Assembly (NCBI GenBank): GCA_017937195.1
Contig: JAGBEA010000045.1
Location: 1-64,000, forward strand
Direction of reading: 5' to 3'
DNA length: 64,000 nt
Source of the DNA: Oscillospiraceae bacterium
GTDB taxonomy: Bacteria; Bacillota; Clostridia; Oscillospirales; Oscillospiraceae
The notes under the pieces are model-generated. The model was not told the origin of the DNA, did not search any database, and saw nothing but the letters and a program-made list of their open reading frames with translations. Below are positions 23,880-32,727 of the stretch, piece by piece. The translations under genes and the position numbers were made by a program. Position 1 is the first letter of the stretch; the number at the start of each line of letters is the position of its first letter.

Positions 23880-25748
23880 TCAGCCAATACTTGTTGCGGG
23901 ATAGGTCATCGTATCATAGCCGTTTTCCTTGATCCACTGCTCGGTGGCACCAAAGATGGCCACCGTGTCAAAGCCCAGCTCATTTAGGTAAGCCACCGTG
24001 TTGACACAGTCGGGGGGCAGCTCATTGGTCCACAGACCGTTGGTGTCGGCGTCCAGTTCGATACTGAGCTTGGCAGTCAGGCGGCCCTCGTCCATAGGCT
24101 TGATGGCGCCTGCGCCGGCGGCAAGGTCATCCAGCAGCGCCTGATACAGCGCCTTGGCCTGTTCCGCCGTCAGCTGCACGCTCTCGTTGGTCTGATAGCT
24201 GTTGATATACCCGCCGCGGATGTCCTCCATCTTGACCGCCGTGGCCCGCTTGCTGCCAAGGATCACATCGCGGCGCACCTCCTCCGTCTTCAGCAGCGCC
24301 TCGGCCGCGTCATAGATGCCGCTTGCGCGGGCAGCCGTGCGGCTGATGTGGTAATCACGGCTCATATAGGTGCCGTTGGACAGTTCGTAGTCCACGTTGA
24401 GGCGATACCAATCGCCGCCCAGCACCTCCTCGCTGCCCTCTTCGATGATCGCCTTGTGCAGTGCGATCACCGCCTCGATGGTCTCGGGCTCAGTGCAATC
24501 TACATACACGCCGTCGTAGCTGAGGTTGACCGTTGCGCTCTCCACCTTATCGGCTTCGGGCAGGCGGGTCTCATAGCCGGTGATATCCATTTTCGCGCCG
24601 ACGCACAGCACAATCAGCAGCAGCGCCACGCCTGCAGCATTTTTCCAGCCGCTGCGGAACACGTGGAAGGTCTTGCGGATCACCATATCGGCGGCAAAAC
24701 ACCACAGCACGCTCATCAGCACCATACAGAAAATCAGCGCGAGCAAGCCAACGCGGTCGTTATTGGCTCTGAAAATATTATACAGACCCAGACCGAAGGA
24801 CAGACCGCCATAGAAGGCGATGCCGGTGCGGATCACGGGGCGCGCCCAAGCGAAAGCCACAGGGTCGCCGGCAGACTCGCTCTTGCGGCTGCGGTACAGC
24901 AGCCACGCAGAGCCCAGCAGTACCAGCCCCACGAAGCCGTAGACCACCAAGGGCAAAACGGCATCAGGGTTGAAGATCCGCGGTCCGCGGACGGTATAGT
25001 CAAACACCACCCCGGTGCCGGCCATACTCTGGGCAGGCTTCTCGCCCGCCTCCCACAGCCACACCCGCTCATTCAGCACATCCGTCAGAATATGCAGCGG
25101 CGTGCCCCAGCGGGTAATGGCAGGATAGGAACCGCCGGAGGTGTAGCCGAAGTAGAACATTCCGCCCAGCGCCTGCAGCAGAATGGTGGCAATGAAGATA
25201 AAGGAGTTGGCGGCAGCATACAGCACCGGTACCGCCGGCAGCCAGCCGCTGGCCATACAGCACAAGATCGCCAGAGAGAAGAAGAAAAACTCCAGCGCCG
25301 TGCAGACCCAGAACCACTGGAAAAGCGCACTCCATGCCACGCCATCATAGAGCAATCCCTGCACCAAGCCTGTCAAAAAACAAGTCAATAGCTTGCCGAA
25401 GGTCATCATTCCCATACCGGCAAGGAAATGGGAGAAGAACTGCTGGGTGCGGGTAACGGGCAGCGCGTGCATCAAGCCCACGCTGCGGCTGTTCATCAAG
25501 TAGGAGAACAGCGCCGCGGCAAACAGAAAGCCGAAGAACAGCGCCATAAAGATGCCGGCAGTCATCATATCATAGAGGTGGTCGCCCACATAGTGACCCG
25601 TGCCGCGCATCATATAGTCCGCCTCCGCCCACTGGGTGACCGGAATCAGCACGATCCAGATGGCGGTGTACAAAAACGTCAGCGGCCAGTAGCGGCGCAC
25701 ATCGGTGCGGATCAGGGTTTTATCAAAGAACGATGTCGCGGACCGCAT
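23880..25748 (-). CDS. ABC-2-type permease with large extracytoplasmic tail
   Basis: The product is 622 aa. Residues 20-400 hold roughly ten hydrophobic segments; the C-terminal 210 residues are soluble and acidic, beginning after the last membrane segment near GVALLLIVLCVGAKM. SYLMNSRSVGLMHALPVTR near 90 is typical of permeases paired with YtrB/BcrA-like ATPases. The start is ATG 25748 with GGGAGG; it overlaps the ATPase gene by 26 bp. With the GntR/YtrA regulator it forms the classical ytr-type unit that responds to cell-wall-active compounds; the actual substrate is unknown. Confidence 0.85.
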   Translation of the reverse strand: MRSATSFFDKTLIRTDVRRYWPLTFLYTAIWIVLIPVTQWAEADYMMRGTGHYVGDHLYDMMTAGIFMALFFGFLFAAALFSYLMNSRSVGLMHALPVTRTQQFFSHFLAGMGMMTFGKLLTCFLTGLVQGLLYDGVAWSALFQWFWVCTALEFFFFSLAILCCMASGWLPAVPVLYAAANSFIFIATILLQALGGMFYFGYTSGGSYPAITRWGTPLHILTDVLNERVWLWEAGEKPAQSMAGTGVVFDYTVRGPRIFNPDAVLPLVVYGFVGLVLLGSAWLLYRSRKSESAGDPVAFAWARPVIRTGIAFYGGLSFGLGLYNIFRANNDRVGLLALIFCMVLMSVLWCFAADMVIRKTFHVFRSGWKNAAGVALLLIVLCVGAKMDITGYETRLPEADKVESATVNLSYDGVYVDCTEPETIEAVIALHKAIIEEGSEEVLGGDWYRLNVDYELSNGTYMSRDYHISRTAARASGIYDAAEALLKTEEVRRDVILGSKRATAVKMEDIRGGYINSYQTNESVQLTAEQAKALYQALLDDLAAGAGAIKPMDEGRLTAKLSIELDADTNGLWTNELPPDCVNTVAYLNELGFDTVAIFGATEQWIKENGYDTMTYPATSIG

Positions 25749-26622
25749 AATCAGCACCTCCCATCTCGTAGATAAAGATCTCCTCCAGCGTCAGAGGGAT
25801 GGCCTCCATCAGCAGCGGATCACAGATCTGCATCCGGCGGCATACCGTTTCGGCGTTACCGCGGATGATATAGGTATACACCCGACCCACATGGGAGCGG
25901 TGCAGGATCTGCAGCTCGGCAGGCAACGTAGGCTCCTCCTCGCTGCGGAACGCCACCTGCAGCTTCACGGTGTTATCCTGCAGATCGCTGAGGCTGCGCT
26001 GCAGCAGCACCTTGCCCTGATTCATAATGCCTACATGGTCGCACACATCCTCCAGCTCGCGCAGGTTGTGGCTGGACACCAGCACGGTGGTGCCCCGCTC
26101 GGCCACATCGCCCAGCAGCAGCGACCATACCTGACGGCGCATCACGGGGTCAAGTCCGTCCACCGGCTCGTCAAGGATCAGACACTCCGGCATACAGCAC
26201 ATGGTCAGCCAGAAAGCCGCCTGCTTCTGCATACCCTTGGACATCCGGCGAATCATCTGCTTATCGTTCAGCGGGAACACCTGCTTCATCTTCTCATAGC
26301 GCTCCCAGCTGAAGGTGGGATACATTCCGGCATACAGCTTTGCCATCTCGGCGATGGACGCCTGCGCGAAATAGTACCAGTCGTCGCCGATCACCGTCAT
26401 ACGGCGCTTCACGGCGGGATTTTCATACACCGGCTGCCCATCCAGCAGGATTTCACCGCTGTCGGGGCGGTAAACGCCGGTAAAATGGCGGATGATAGTG
26501 GATTTTCCGGCGCCGTTGGGCCCTACAAGGCCATAAACGGTACCCTTGGGCACGGTCAGCGTGGCCTCGTCCAAGGCGCGGAATCCGTCAAAGGTTTTCA
26601 CAACATTTTTTGCTTCCAGCAT
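25723..26622 (-). CDS. ABC transporter ATP-binding protein (YtrB-like)
   Basis: The product is 299 aa. Walker A GPNGAGKS is at 34-41; the signature is the unusual RRMSKGMQKQ near 126-135 instead of LSGGQ, as is common in YtrB-type ATPases; Walker B with D-loop is LILDEPVDGLD near 148; the H-loop is VSSHN. About 90 C-terminal residues form an extra domain. Its ATG shares the last base of the regulator's TAA stop (TAATG), with GGAGG nine bases upstream. It drives the permease encoded next. Confidence 0.92.
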   Translation of the reverse strand: MLEAKNVVKTFDGFRALDEATLTVPKGTVYGLVGPNGAGKSTIIRHFTGVYRPDSGEILLDGQPVYENPAVKRRMTVIGDDWYYFAQASIAEMAKLYAGMYPTFSWERYEKMKQVFPLNDKQMIRRMSKGMQKQAAFWLTMCCMPECLILDEPVDGLDPVMRRQVWSLLLGDVAERGTTVLVSSHNLRELEDVCDHVGIMNQGKVLLQRSLSDLQDNTVKLQVAFRSEEEPTLPAELQILHRSHVGRVYTYIIRGNAETVCRRMQICDPLLMEAIPLTLEEIFIYEMGGADYAVRDIVL

Positions 26623-26981
26623 TACTTGTTACCTCCTTCCCAAAGCTGCACCCACTCCTCGGCAGTCATACCGAGGCTGCGCAGCTCGTCGCACAGCGGG
26701 CGCACCTTCTCCTCCAGCTCCGCGCGGCGCTGGTCATTCTGATGCTCCAGCTCCGCCACGAAGGTGCCCTTGCCGGACACGGATACGATGTAGCCCTCTG
26801 CCTCCAGCTGGGAATATGCCCGCTGGATCGTGTTGGGGTTGATGGCCAGCTCCACTGCCAACGCGCGCACAGAAGGCAGCTTGTCGCCGACACGCAGAAT
26901 GCCGGTGACCATCAGCTTGCGCAGGCCGTCTTTCACCTGCTCGTAGATCGGGCGGGCATCCCGATAGTCAAGGTGGATCAT
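26622..26981 (-). CDS. GntR family regulator, YtrA subfamily
   Basis: The product is 119 aa. The winged helix covers about 10-75 with YEQVKDGLRKLMVTG and INPNTIQRAYSQLEAEG, diagnostic of the YtrA branch; the short C-terminal tail (about 45 residues) serves dimerisation, and there is no ligand domain. It is the first gene of its operon and probably represses its own promoter: a palindrome at 27003-27021 lies just downstream of the -10 box. YtrA regulators usually release on antibiotic or envelope stress, which is inference here. Confidence 0.93.
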   Translation of the reverse strand: MIHLDYRDARPIYEQVKDGLRKLMVTGILRVGDKLPSVRALAVELAINPNTIQRAYSQLEAEGYIVSVSGKGTFVAELEHQNDQRRAELEEKVRPLCDELRSLGMTAEEWVQLWEGGNK

Positions 26982-27002
26982 GCTCTCCCTCTCCTTTCAA
27001 GT

Positions 27003-27021
27003 GTATTAATACGATTAGTAC
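27003..27021. promoter_or_regulatory. probable YtrA-type operator
   Basis: GTATTAAT (27003-27010) and ATTAGTAC (27014-27021) form an 8-bp inverted repeat with one mismatch around ACG. It lies between the -10 box and the regulator start, a position suited to blocking RNA polymerase. Confidence 0.65.
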
Positions 27022-27025
27022 GCCT

Positions 27026-27054
27026 AAGATAGCATGGCATGCCTTCTCTGTCAA
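27026..27054 (-). promoter_or_regulatory. promoter of the YtrA-type operon
   Basis: Minus-strand TTGACA (27054-27049), a 17-bp spacer and TATCTT (27031-27026). Confidence 0.82.
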
Positions 27055-27083
27055 GTATTTTTTTGTGGACGGCGAAAAAATAA

Positions 27084-27116
27084 AACAAGGGCAGAGCCGT
27101 CGGCTCTGCCCTTGTT
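27084..27116 (-). terminator. terminator after dnaI-like gene
   Basis: The 15-bp stem 27084-27098/27102-27116 (AACAAGGGCAGAGCC, loop GTC) is followed leftward by a TTTTATTTTTT tract, ending the dnaD-dnaI unit. Confidence 0.92.
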
Positions 27117-27127
27117 AGAAGGTGTTT

Positions 27128-28114
27128 TTACTTTTCCCGTTTCAGCTTGCGGATATCCTCGCCGGCAAAGGGCAGAATCTCGTACTCTCCTTCAATACGG
27201 GAAAGCACCTGCGCGCCATAGCGCTTTCCGATCTCATCGGGATCCAGATTGGTATTGATGATGGTCTTCTTCCCTGCCATAAGCCGCCCATTGATCAGCT
27301 GATAGACAACGCTCTGCACAAAAGCCGTGGTCATCTCCGTACCTAAATCGTCCACAATCAGCAGATCGCACTCCATATAGCGCTTCACATCTTCAGCAGC
27401 ATCCTCTTCATCGTGACGAAACTTATCTGCCTCAAATTGATTGAAGATATTAGCGGCTGTGTCGTACACCACACTGTGCCCGTTTTCACTGACAACGCGG
27501 GCGATGCAGGTGGATAAGAACGTCTTGCCTAAACCCGGCGCACCAAACAACAGAAGATTGCCGCTGCGGGGGGAGAACTGGTGTGCATAGTCCTGACAGA
27601 CATCAAAGTTATGCTCCGCCGTTTCACGGGGCGAACGGCGATAGCTGCCGCGCTCAGGGGAATACCAATGGAACGCAAAGGTCTCAAAGGTCTCACTGCC
27701 CATTTTCAACAGCTTAGACAGCTCTGCAATCTGCTCTCGGGCATAATATTCTCGCAGGCAGCGGCACACTGCATCGCCGCAATAGCCGCTGTCACGGCAC
27801 AGCACACAATGGGGCTGCTCATCCAGATAGTCGGCGTCATAGCCGTGGAGCGCCAAAAGCTCGGCGCGCTCGCGCTGCAGCTCCAGATTGCTGTCACGCA
27901 GCACATTGATGGCAGGCTTGGGATCCGTGCCGCGGCGCAGCGCCGAGGCGATGATCTGGGGCAGCGTGCCCTTCAATTCCTGCTCGATCTCCTTCAGTCT
28001 GGGGACGCGGGCATAGAGCGCGTCGCGGCGCTGCTCAAAGGCAGCATCACGGCGCTGTTTATCCTCATCAAAACGCGCCAATGCGCGGCGCATAATCTTT
28101 CCGTCGTAGGACAT
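27128..28114 (-). CDS. replicative helicase loader DnaI/DnaC-like ATPase
   Basis: The product is 328 aa. The N-terminal part has a coiled segment and a zinc-type cluster CVLCRDSGYCGDAVCRC near 100-116, as in Firmicutes DnaI. The AAA+ domain has Walker A GAPGLGKT near 195-202, Walker B LLIVDDLG near 255 and an arginine-rich sensor (LSRIEGEYE) near 308. It loads the replicative helicase onto DNA. The start is ATG 28114 after GAGGAGGG; a longer start at 28132 lies before the ribosome site. It is co-transcribed with the DnaD-like gene 11 bp upstream, a common primosome pairing. Confidence 0.92.
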   Translation of the reverse strand: MSYDGKIMRRALARFDEDKQRRDAAFEQRRDALYARVPRLKEIEQELKGTLPQIIASALRRGTDPKPAINVLRDSNLELQRERAELLALHGYDADYLDEQPHCVLCRDSGYCGDAVCRCLREYYAREQIAELSKLLKMGSETFETFAFHWYSPERGSYRRSPRETAEHNFDVCQDYAHQFSPRSGNLLLFGAPGLGKTFLSTCIARVVSENGHSVVYDTAANIFNQFEADKFRHDEEDAAEDVKRYMECDLLIVDDLGTEMTTAFVQSVVYQLINGRLMAGKKTIINTNLDPDEIGKRYGAQVLSRIEGEYEILPFAGEDIRKLKREK

Positions 28115-28125
28115 CTTGTCCCTCC

Positions 28126-29040
28126 TCACCACTTGATATATCGGTTGATGCTATCCTCGCTCTTCTTCTCAGCGGCCGTCTTATTTGCACTTTTGGATGC
28201 TTTCTCCTCGCCGCGGCGGACTTCCTCCGCCGTATGCCAGCCATTCTCGTCCCAGCGGCGCAAAATGCCGTTGAGATAGCGCCAGTTCAGTTCCTTCTTA
28301 TAAAACACGGTCTTATCGTAGGCAAGCGCCACCGCCTCAGCGGTGAAACCCTTATCCATCCAGCTGCGGATATAGCGCTCCTCACTGTCCACTGCGGGAC
28401 GGCTGCCCAGACCCAGCACACGCATATAGTCGCGGATCTGCTCATCCCGCTGGGCGCAGGATTTCAGATAGTCCGCCGCACTTTTTTGATCGAAAAGACC
28501 CAGCCGCGCCCAATAGTAGCCCTCTTTCTCGATCTGTCGCAAGGTAGGCCGGCGACCCAAGCCATAGCGCTTCTCTGCGCGGGCGACACAGTGGCTCACC
28601 AGCAGGTACAGCACATCGGCGCTCAGCCCCACATCGTCATACAGACCTGCCAGAATCTGCAGATCGGCGGTTTTCAGCTTTTTGCCCAGCTTCTCCTCCG
28701 TCTGGGGCACCAGCATCCGGAAGTTGGCATCCCCCTGCAGCATCTCCGCCACATCGGCAGAGGTGTAGACCTGCCGCTCGTCAGCAGGCTCAGGCAGTGT
28801 GCGGGGTGCGGAGGCCTGCAGCAGTCCCAGCTTCTGCAGCGCCGATTCCGCCGCGGCAAGGCGCAGCTCGCTCCAGCGCAGGCGGCGCATCAGTTCCTCC
28901 GGCGTAACGGCGGAGGCAGCTCGGCTCAATATAAGATACAAAAGCGCCGCATCACCGTCACCCAGCTGGGTCAACCGGTCAATGGCACTGTGGGGAATGG
29001 TCACACTCTGCTCCCCCTGATGCAGGATATATCCGCTCAT
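28126..29040 (-). CDS. DnaD-domain replication initiation protein
   Basis: The product is 304 aa. The N-terminal winged-helix part (about 1-75) is followed by a DnaD/DnaB2 helical domain (about 115-185) and a second one (about 195-270) with YIRSWMDKGFTAEAVALAY and the closing LNGILRRWDENGW typical of the family. DnaD-type proteins remodel DNA during primosome assembly. The start is ATG 29040, after AAAGGAGG. It is the first gene of a two-gene unit with the DnaI-like loader. Confidence 0.9.
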   Translation of the reverse strand: MSGYILHQGEQSVTIPHSAIDRLTQLGDGDAALLYLILSRAASAVTPEELMRRLRWSELRLAAAESALQKLGLLQASAPRTLPEPADERQVYTSADVAEMLQGDANFRMLVPQTEEKLGKKLKTADLQILAGLYDDVGLSADVLYLLVSHCVARAEKRYGLGRRPTLRQIEKEGYYWARLGLFDQKSAADYLKSCAQRDEQIRDYMRVLGLGSRPAVDSEERYIRSWMDKGFTAEAVALAYDKTVFYKKELNWRYLNGILRRWDENGWHTAEEVRRGEEKASKSANKTAAEKKSEDSINRYIKW

Positions 29041-29082
29041 TCTGCCGCCTCCTTTCCGCGCAGTCTATCAAAAGTATCATTC

Positions 29083-29111
29083 ATTTTACACGATAACCCA
29101 CTTTTCGTAAA
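29083..29111 (-). promoter_or_regulatory. promoter of the dnaD-dnaI unit
   Basis: Minus-strand TTTACG (29111-29106), a 17-bp spacer and TAAAAT (29088-29083). The decamer TTTTCGTAAA covering the -35 box is repeated at 29126-29135. Confidence 0.7.
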
Positions 29112-29161
29112 GAGCGGCAGCGGCATTTTCGTAAAAAACTTGATTTCGGGCGGAAAAATGC

Positions 29162-29189
29162 TTTCACGCAGGAAAATTTGTGCTATAAT
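29162..29189 (+). promoter_or_regulatory. promoter of zapA
   Basis: TTTCAC (29162-29167), a 16-bp spacer and a perfect TATAAT (29184-29189), 43 bp before the start codon. Confidence 0.7.
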
Positions 29190-29232
29190 AAATTCTGTAT
29201 TACTATCGATACATATGGAACAGGAGGTCGCT

Positions 29233-29550
29233 ATGGCAAATCGTGTGACAATGAGTATCTGCGGTGCAGAGTATACACTGGTGGCAGAGGAGAGCGCTGC
29301 CTATATGGAGAAGGTGGGCGCACTGGTGGACAAGAAGATGTCCGAGGTGATGAGCGCTGCCCACATCGGCCGCAATGACGCAGCGGTGCTGGCTGCGGTG
29401 AACATCGCGGACGAACTGTTCAAGGCGCAGGAAGCATCCGAGAATCTGCGCCGCCAGCTCAAGGCATATCTGGACGAGGCCAATCAGGCCAAGAACGAGG
29501 TGTCCGAGCTGAAGCGTCAGCTTTTCCGCGCACAGAATAACCGTCGCTGA
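29233..29550 (+). CDS. zapA: cell division protein ZapA
   Basis: The product is 105 aa. ZapA bundles FtsZ filaments at the division site. The N-terminal globular part has VTMSICGAEYTLVAEE and an AVLAAVNIADEL helix; the C-terminal 35 residues form a coiled coil (ENLRRQLKAYLDEANQAK region). Length fits the Firmicutes form. The start is ATG 29233 after AGGAGG. Its stop codon overlaps the next start by one base (TGATG), coupling it to the U32 peptidase gene, an arrangement seen in many Clostridia. Confidence 0.9.
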   Translation: MANRVTMSICGAEYTLVAEESAAYMEKVGALVDKKMSEVMSAAHIGRNDAAVLAAVNIADELFKAQEASENLRRQLKAYLDEANQAKNEVSELKRQLFRAQNNRR

Positions 29551-31622
29551 TGGCAGAGATCCTCTCCCCCGCCGGCTCCTGGGAGTCGATGGTGGCGGCA
29601 GTCCAGAATGGGGCTGACGCCGTATATATGGGCGTTGGTACCTTCAACGCACGGCGCAGCGCCAAGAATTTCTCTCCGGAGGATTTTGGGGCGGCGGTTC
29701 GCTATTGCCATTTGCGCGGTGTCAAGGTGTATCTGACGCTGAACACTCTGCTGAGTGACCGCGAGCTGGATGAGGCGGCGGATTTGCTGCGCCACGCCAG
29801 CAGCTGCGGCGCCGATGCGGTATTGGTGCAGGATTGGGGCGTGTTGACACTGGCACAGGAGGTTGCGCCGGAGCTGCCCGTTCACGCCAGCACACAGATG
29901 AGCCTGATGAGTCTGGGCGGTGCCAACAAGGCCGCCCAGCTGGGGATGGAGCGCGTGGTGCTGGCCCGCGAAATGAGCCGCGATGAGATCGGCGAGGTGT
30001 GTCGCGGCTGCGATGCCGAGGTGGAGACCTTTGCCCACGGCGCACTGTGTATGTGCTACTCCGGTCAATGCGCTATGAGCGCGCTGATCGGTCAGCGCAG
30101 CGGCAACCGCGGGCGCTGTGCCCAGCCCTGCCGCCTGCCCTACGGCGTCAACGAACCGGCGAAGAAGCAATATCCGCTGAGTCTGAAGGATGCCAATCTC
30201 TCCTCTTATTTGCAGGAGATGGAGGGTATGGGTGTTGCCTGCCTGAAGCTGGAGGGCCGTATGAAGCGGCCGGAGTATGTGGCGGTGGTCACCGACATCT
30301 ACCGCCGCCTGGCAGATGAAAAGCGCAAACCTACCGCGCAGGAGCAGCAGATGCTGTATGACGCCTTCTCCCGCAGCGGCTTCACCGATTGGTATTATCA
30401 GGGCAAAAAGGGCAGCGGGATGTTCGGCACCCGTCCGGAAAATATCCCCGAACCCAAAGATCTTTTTGCCGCGGCAAAAGCCGGTTATGAAAAAGAAGAC
30501 AAGCGCACGGTTGGCGTGGCGATGCACTGCACCGTCCGCAGCGGAGCGCCTGCCACGCTGACCGTCACCGCCGGCGACGAATGCGTTACCGTGTCCGGCA
30601 GTGTACCGGAGGCGGCACGCAACCGCGCACTGACGGATGACGAGCTGCGCACCCGCCTTAGCAAGACCGGCGGTACCGTGTTCACCCCCACAGAGATCTC
30701 TGTGGAGCTGGATGAGGGCCTGATGCTCAGCGCCAGCGCCATCAACGCGCTGCGCCGCGAGGCATTGGAGCTTTTGACGGCGCAGCTGGAGCACCGAGGG
30801 GAGGGCGTGCGAAAGAATTACGATGCCGCCCCCCTGCCCGACGCCCCGCAAAACGGGGAAAAGCTGGGTTTCACCTGTTCCATCGCCAAGCCCGAGCAGC
30901 TGACCGAGGAGCTGGTAGCTTGCGGTCTGGAGATGATCTACATCCCGCTGGAGCTGCTGGACAAAGTGGATCTCGCACCCTACGCAGACCGCACCCGTTT
31001 CTGCGCGGTGCTGCCCCGTGTGTTCCGCACGGCTGACGAAGAGAAGTTCCGCCGCATCCTCACCGATACCCCTTATCTCTCCGCTGTGGCGGTGAATAAT
31101 CTGGGGCATCTGCCCATCGTGGAGGGGCTGGAGCTGGAGATCCGCGGCGACTTCGGTATGAATGTGTTCAACTCCCGCTCGCTGCTGTTTTTGCGTGAGC
31201 AGGGTCTGCAGAGCGCCACCGTCTCCTTTGAGCTGCGCCACTCCCAGATCCGCGATCTGCGCAAGTATCTGCCCTGCGAGGCCATCGTATACGGGCGGCT
31301 GCCGCTGATGGTGATGGAAAATTGCGTGATCCACAACAATGTGGGCTGCAGCTGTGAGAATGACAACTATCTCTCCGACCGCACCGGCGCGCGTTTCCCC
31401 CTTTTACGTGTGTACGGCTGCCGCAACGAGATCCAGAACAGCCGCACGCTGTTTCTGGCGGATAAGGACGACTATCGCCGCGCAGGTCTGCGCTGGGCGC
31501 GCCTGCGTTTTACCACCGAAACGCCCCAGCAGTGCCTCACTGTGCTGCGCCGTTATCTGGGCGAGAACGACTACACCCCCGAAGATTACACCCGCGGCTT
31601 GTTCTACCGCGGCGTTGAATAA
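29550..31622 (+). CDS. U32 family peptidase with C-terminal DUF3656-like region
   Basis: The product is 690 aa. The U32 domain covers about 1-320 with ILSPAGSWESM at the start, HASTQM near 112, the cysteine segment CMCYSGQCAMS near 166 and GRCAQPCRLPY near 187. The long C-terminal half matches the RlhA-like architecture rather than the shorter TrhP proteins. Members studied in E. coli and Bacillus are RNA hydroxylation factors (23S rRNA or tRNA U34) that need an iron-sulfur cluster, not proteases; which of these applies here is uncertain. It overlaps zapA by one base. Confidence 0.88.
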   Translation: MAEILSPAGSWESMVAAVQNGADAVYMGVGTFNARRSAKNFSPEDFGAAVRYCHLRGVKVYLTLNTLLSDRELDEAADLLRHASSCGADAVLVQDWGVLTLAQEVAPELPVHASTQMSLMSLGGANKAAQLGMERVVLAREMSRDEIGEVCRGCDAEVETFAHGALCMCYSGQCAMSALIGQRSGNRGRCAQPCRLPYGVNEPAKKQYPLSLKDANLSSYLQEMEGMGVACLKLEGRMKRPEYVAVVTDIYRRLADEKRKPTAQEQQMLYDAFSRSGFTDWYYQGKKGSGMFGTRPENIPEPKDLFAAAKAGYEKEDKRTVGVAMHCTVRSGAPATLTVTAGDECVTVSGSVPEAARNRALTDDELRTRLSKTGGTVFTPTEISVELDEGLMLSASAINALRREALELLTAQLEHRGEGVRKNYDAAPLPDAPQNGEKLGFTCSIAKPEQLTEELVACGLEMIYIPLELLDKVDLAPYADRTRFCAVLPRVFRTADEEKFRRILTDTPYLSAVAVNNLGHLPIVEGLELEIRGDFGMNVFNSRSLLFLREQGLQSATVSFELRHSQIRDLRKYLPCEAIVYGRLPLMVMENCVIHNNVGCSCENDNYLSDRTGARFPLLRVYGCRNEIQNSRTLFLADKDDYRRAGLRWARLRFTTETPQQCLTVLRRYLGENDYTPEDYTRGLFYRGVE

Positions 31623-31687
31623 TTACGAATCGTTATATTTTACATTAATTTTACAAATAGTTTTCAATTTTGAAGGATGGAACGGCT

Positions 31688-32140
31688 ATGATGGAACTGA
31701 AGATCAAGGCGCTGGATCCCCGCATCGGCAATGAGATCCCCGCACCCCACTATGCAACCGCCGGCGCTGCCGCTATGGATCTGTGCGCCTGCATTGACCA
31801 GCCCCGCGTGATCGCGGCAGGCAAGCGCACGGTGATCCCCACCGGTATCGCCATCGCGCTGCCCTCGGCAGAGTATGTGGCGCTGGTGTTTGCCCGCAGC
31901 GGACTGGGCATCAAGAAGGGCATCTGCCTTTCCAACGGTGTGGGCGTGATCGACAGTGACTATCGCGGCGAGATCGGCGTGGGTCTGGTGAATCTGTCCG
32001 ACGAGGATTACACCGTGATGCCCGGAGACCGCATCGCACAGATGATGATCGCGCCGGTGGTCTGCCCCACCCTCGCCTTTGTGGATGCGCTGGACGATAC
32101 GGCGCGGGGCGCCGGCGGCTTCGGCTCTACGGGACGGTGA
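31688..32140 (+). CDS. dut: dUTP diphosphatase
   Basis: The product is 150 aa. The trimeric dUTPase converts dUTP to dUMP and keeps uracil out of DNA. Visible motifs are AGAAAMDLCA (motif 1), ARSGLGIKKG (motif 2), NGVGVIDSDYRGEI (motif 3, uracil pocket), DRIAQMMI (motif 4) and the C-terminal RGAGGFGSTGR arm (motif 5). The start is the first of two tandem ATG codons (31688 and 31691) after AAGGATGG. The 65 bp upstream are very A+T-rich and probably hold a promoter. The stop overlaps a possible GTG start for maf. Confidence 0.96.
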   Translation: MMELKIKALDPRIGNEIPAPHYATAGAAAMDLCACIDQPRVIAAGKRTVIPTGIAIALPSAEYVALVFARSGLGIKKGICLSNGVGVIDSDYRGEIGVGLVNLSDEDYTVMPGDRIAQMMIAPVVCPTLAFVDALDDTARGAGGFGSTGR

Positions 32141-32145
32141 CAGAT

Positions 32146-32724
32146 ATGGCAAAGATCGTACTGGCCAGCGCATCACCCCGCCGGCAGGAGCTGCTGCAGC
32201 GCATCGGCATCACCGAGTTTGAGGTGCGCGTACCGGACGCGGACGAGAGCTATCCGGACACGCTGACACCGCAGGAGATCGTCTGCCACATCAGCCGCCA
32301 GAAGTCGCTGGCGCTGAATTCAGCCGCAGACGAGATCGTCATTACGGCCGACACTATGGTTTTTCTGGATGACAAGCGCTTGGGCAAGCCCGCGGACGAG
32401 GCGGATGCTTTGGCTATGCTGACGGCGCTGCAGGGTCGGCGTCACACTGTATGCACCGGTGTGACGGTGCGTCAGGGCAACAACATTCTCACCCGCGCCG
32501 CCTCCACCGACGTGTATTTCCGTCCGGCGCAGCAGCAGGAGCTGTTGGCCTACATCCGCGGCGGTGAACCTATGGACAAAGCCGGCGCCTATGGCGTGCA
32601 GGGGCAGGGCTCACTGCTGGTAGAGCGCATTGACGGCGACTTTTTCAATGTGATGGGTCTGCCGGTGGTGCTTTTGAGCCAAATGCTGCAGCATTTTGGC
32701 GTATTCCTATTGGATCGGGGATAA
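32146..32724 (+). CDS. maf: Maf family nucleoside triphosphate pyrophosphatase
   Basis: The product is 192 aa. Maf proteins hydrolyse dTTP/UTP or modified nucleotides and are linked to septum inhibition. The signature LASASPRRQELL is at the N-terminus, with TADTMV near 67 and DKAGAYGVQGQG near 145. The start is ATG 32146; a GTG at 32137 that overlaps the dut stop is an alternative. It is immediately followed by mreC (3 bp), as in many Firmicutes, though radC and mreB, often found between them, are missing. Confidence 0.94.
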   Translation: MAKIVLASASPRRQELLQRIGITEFEVRVPDADESYPDTLTPQEIVCHISRQKSLALNSAADEIVITADTMVFLDDKRLGKPADEADALAMLTALQGRRHTVCTGVTVRQGNNILTRAASTDVYFRPAQQQELLAYIRGGEPMDKAGAYGVQGQGSLLVERIDGDFFNVMGLPVVLLSQMLQHFGVFLLDRG

Positions 32725-32727
32725 TTT

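Noticed and set aside
32137..32139. GTG start for maf overlapping the dut stop
   Set aside because: Possible for coupling, but the ATG at 32146 gives the family-typical short N-terminus before LASASPRRQELL.
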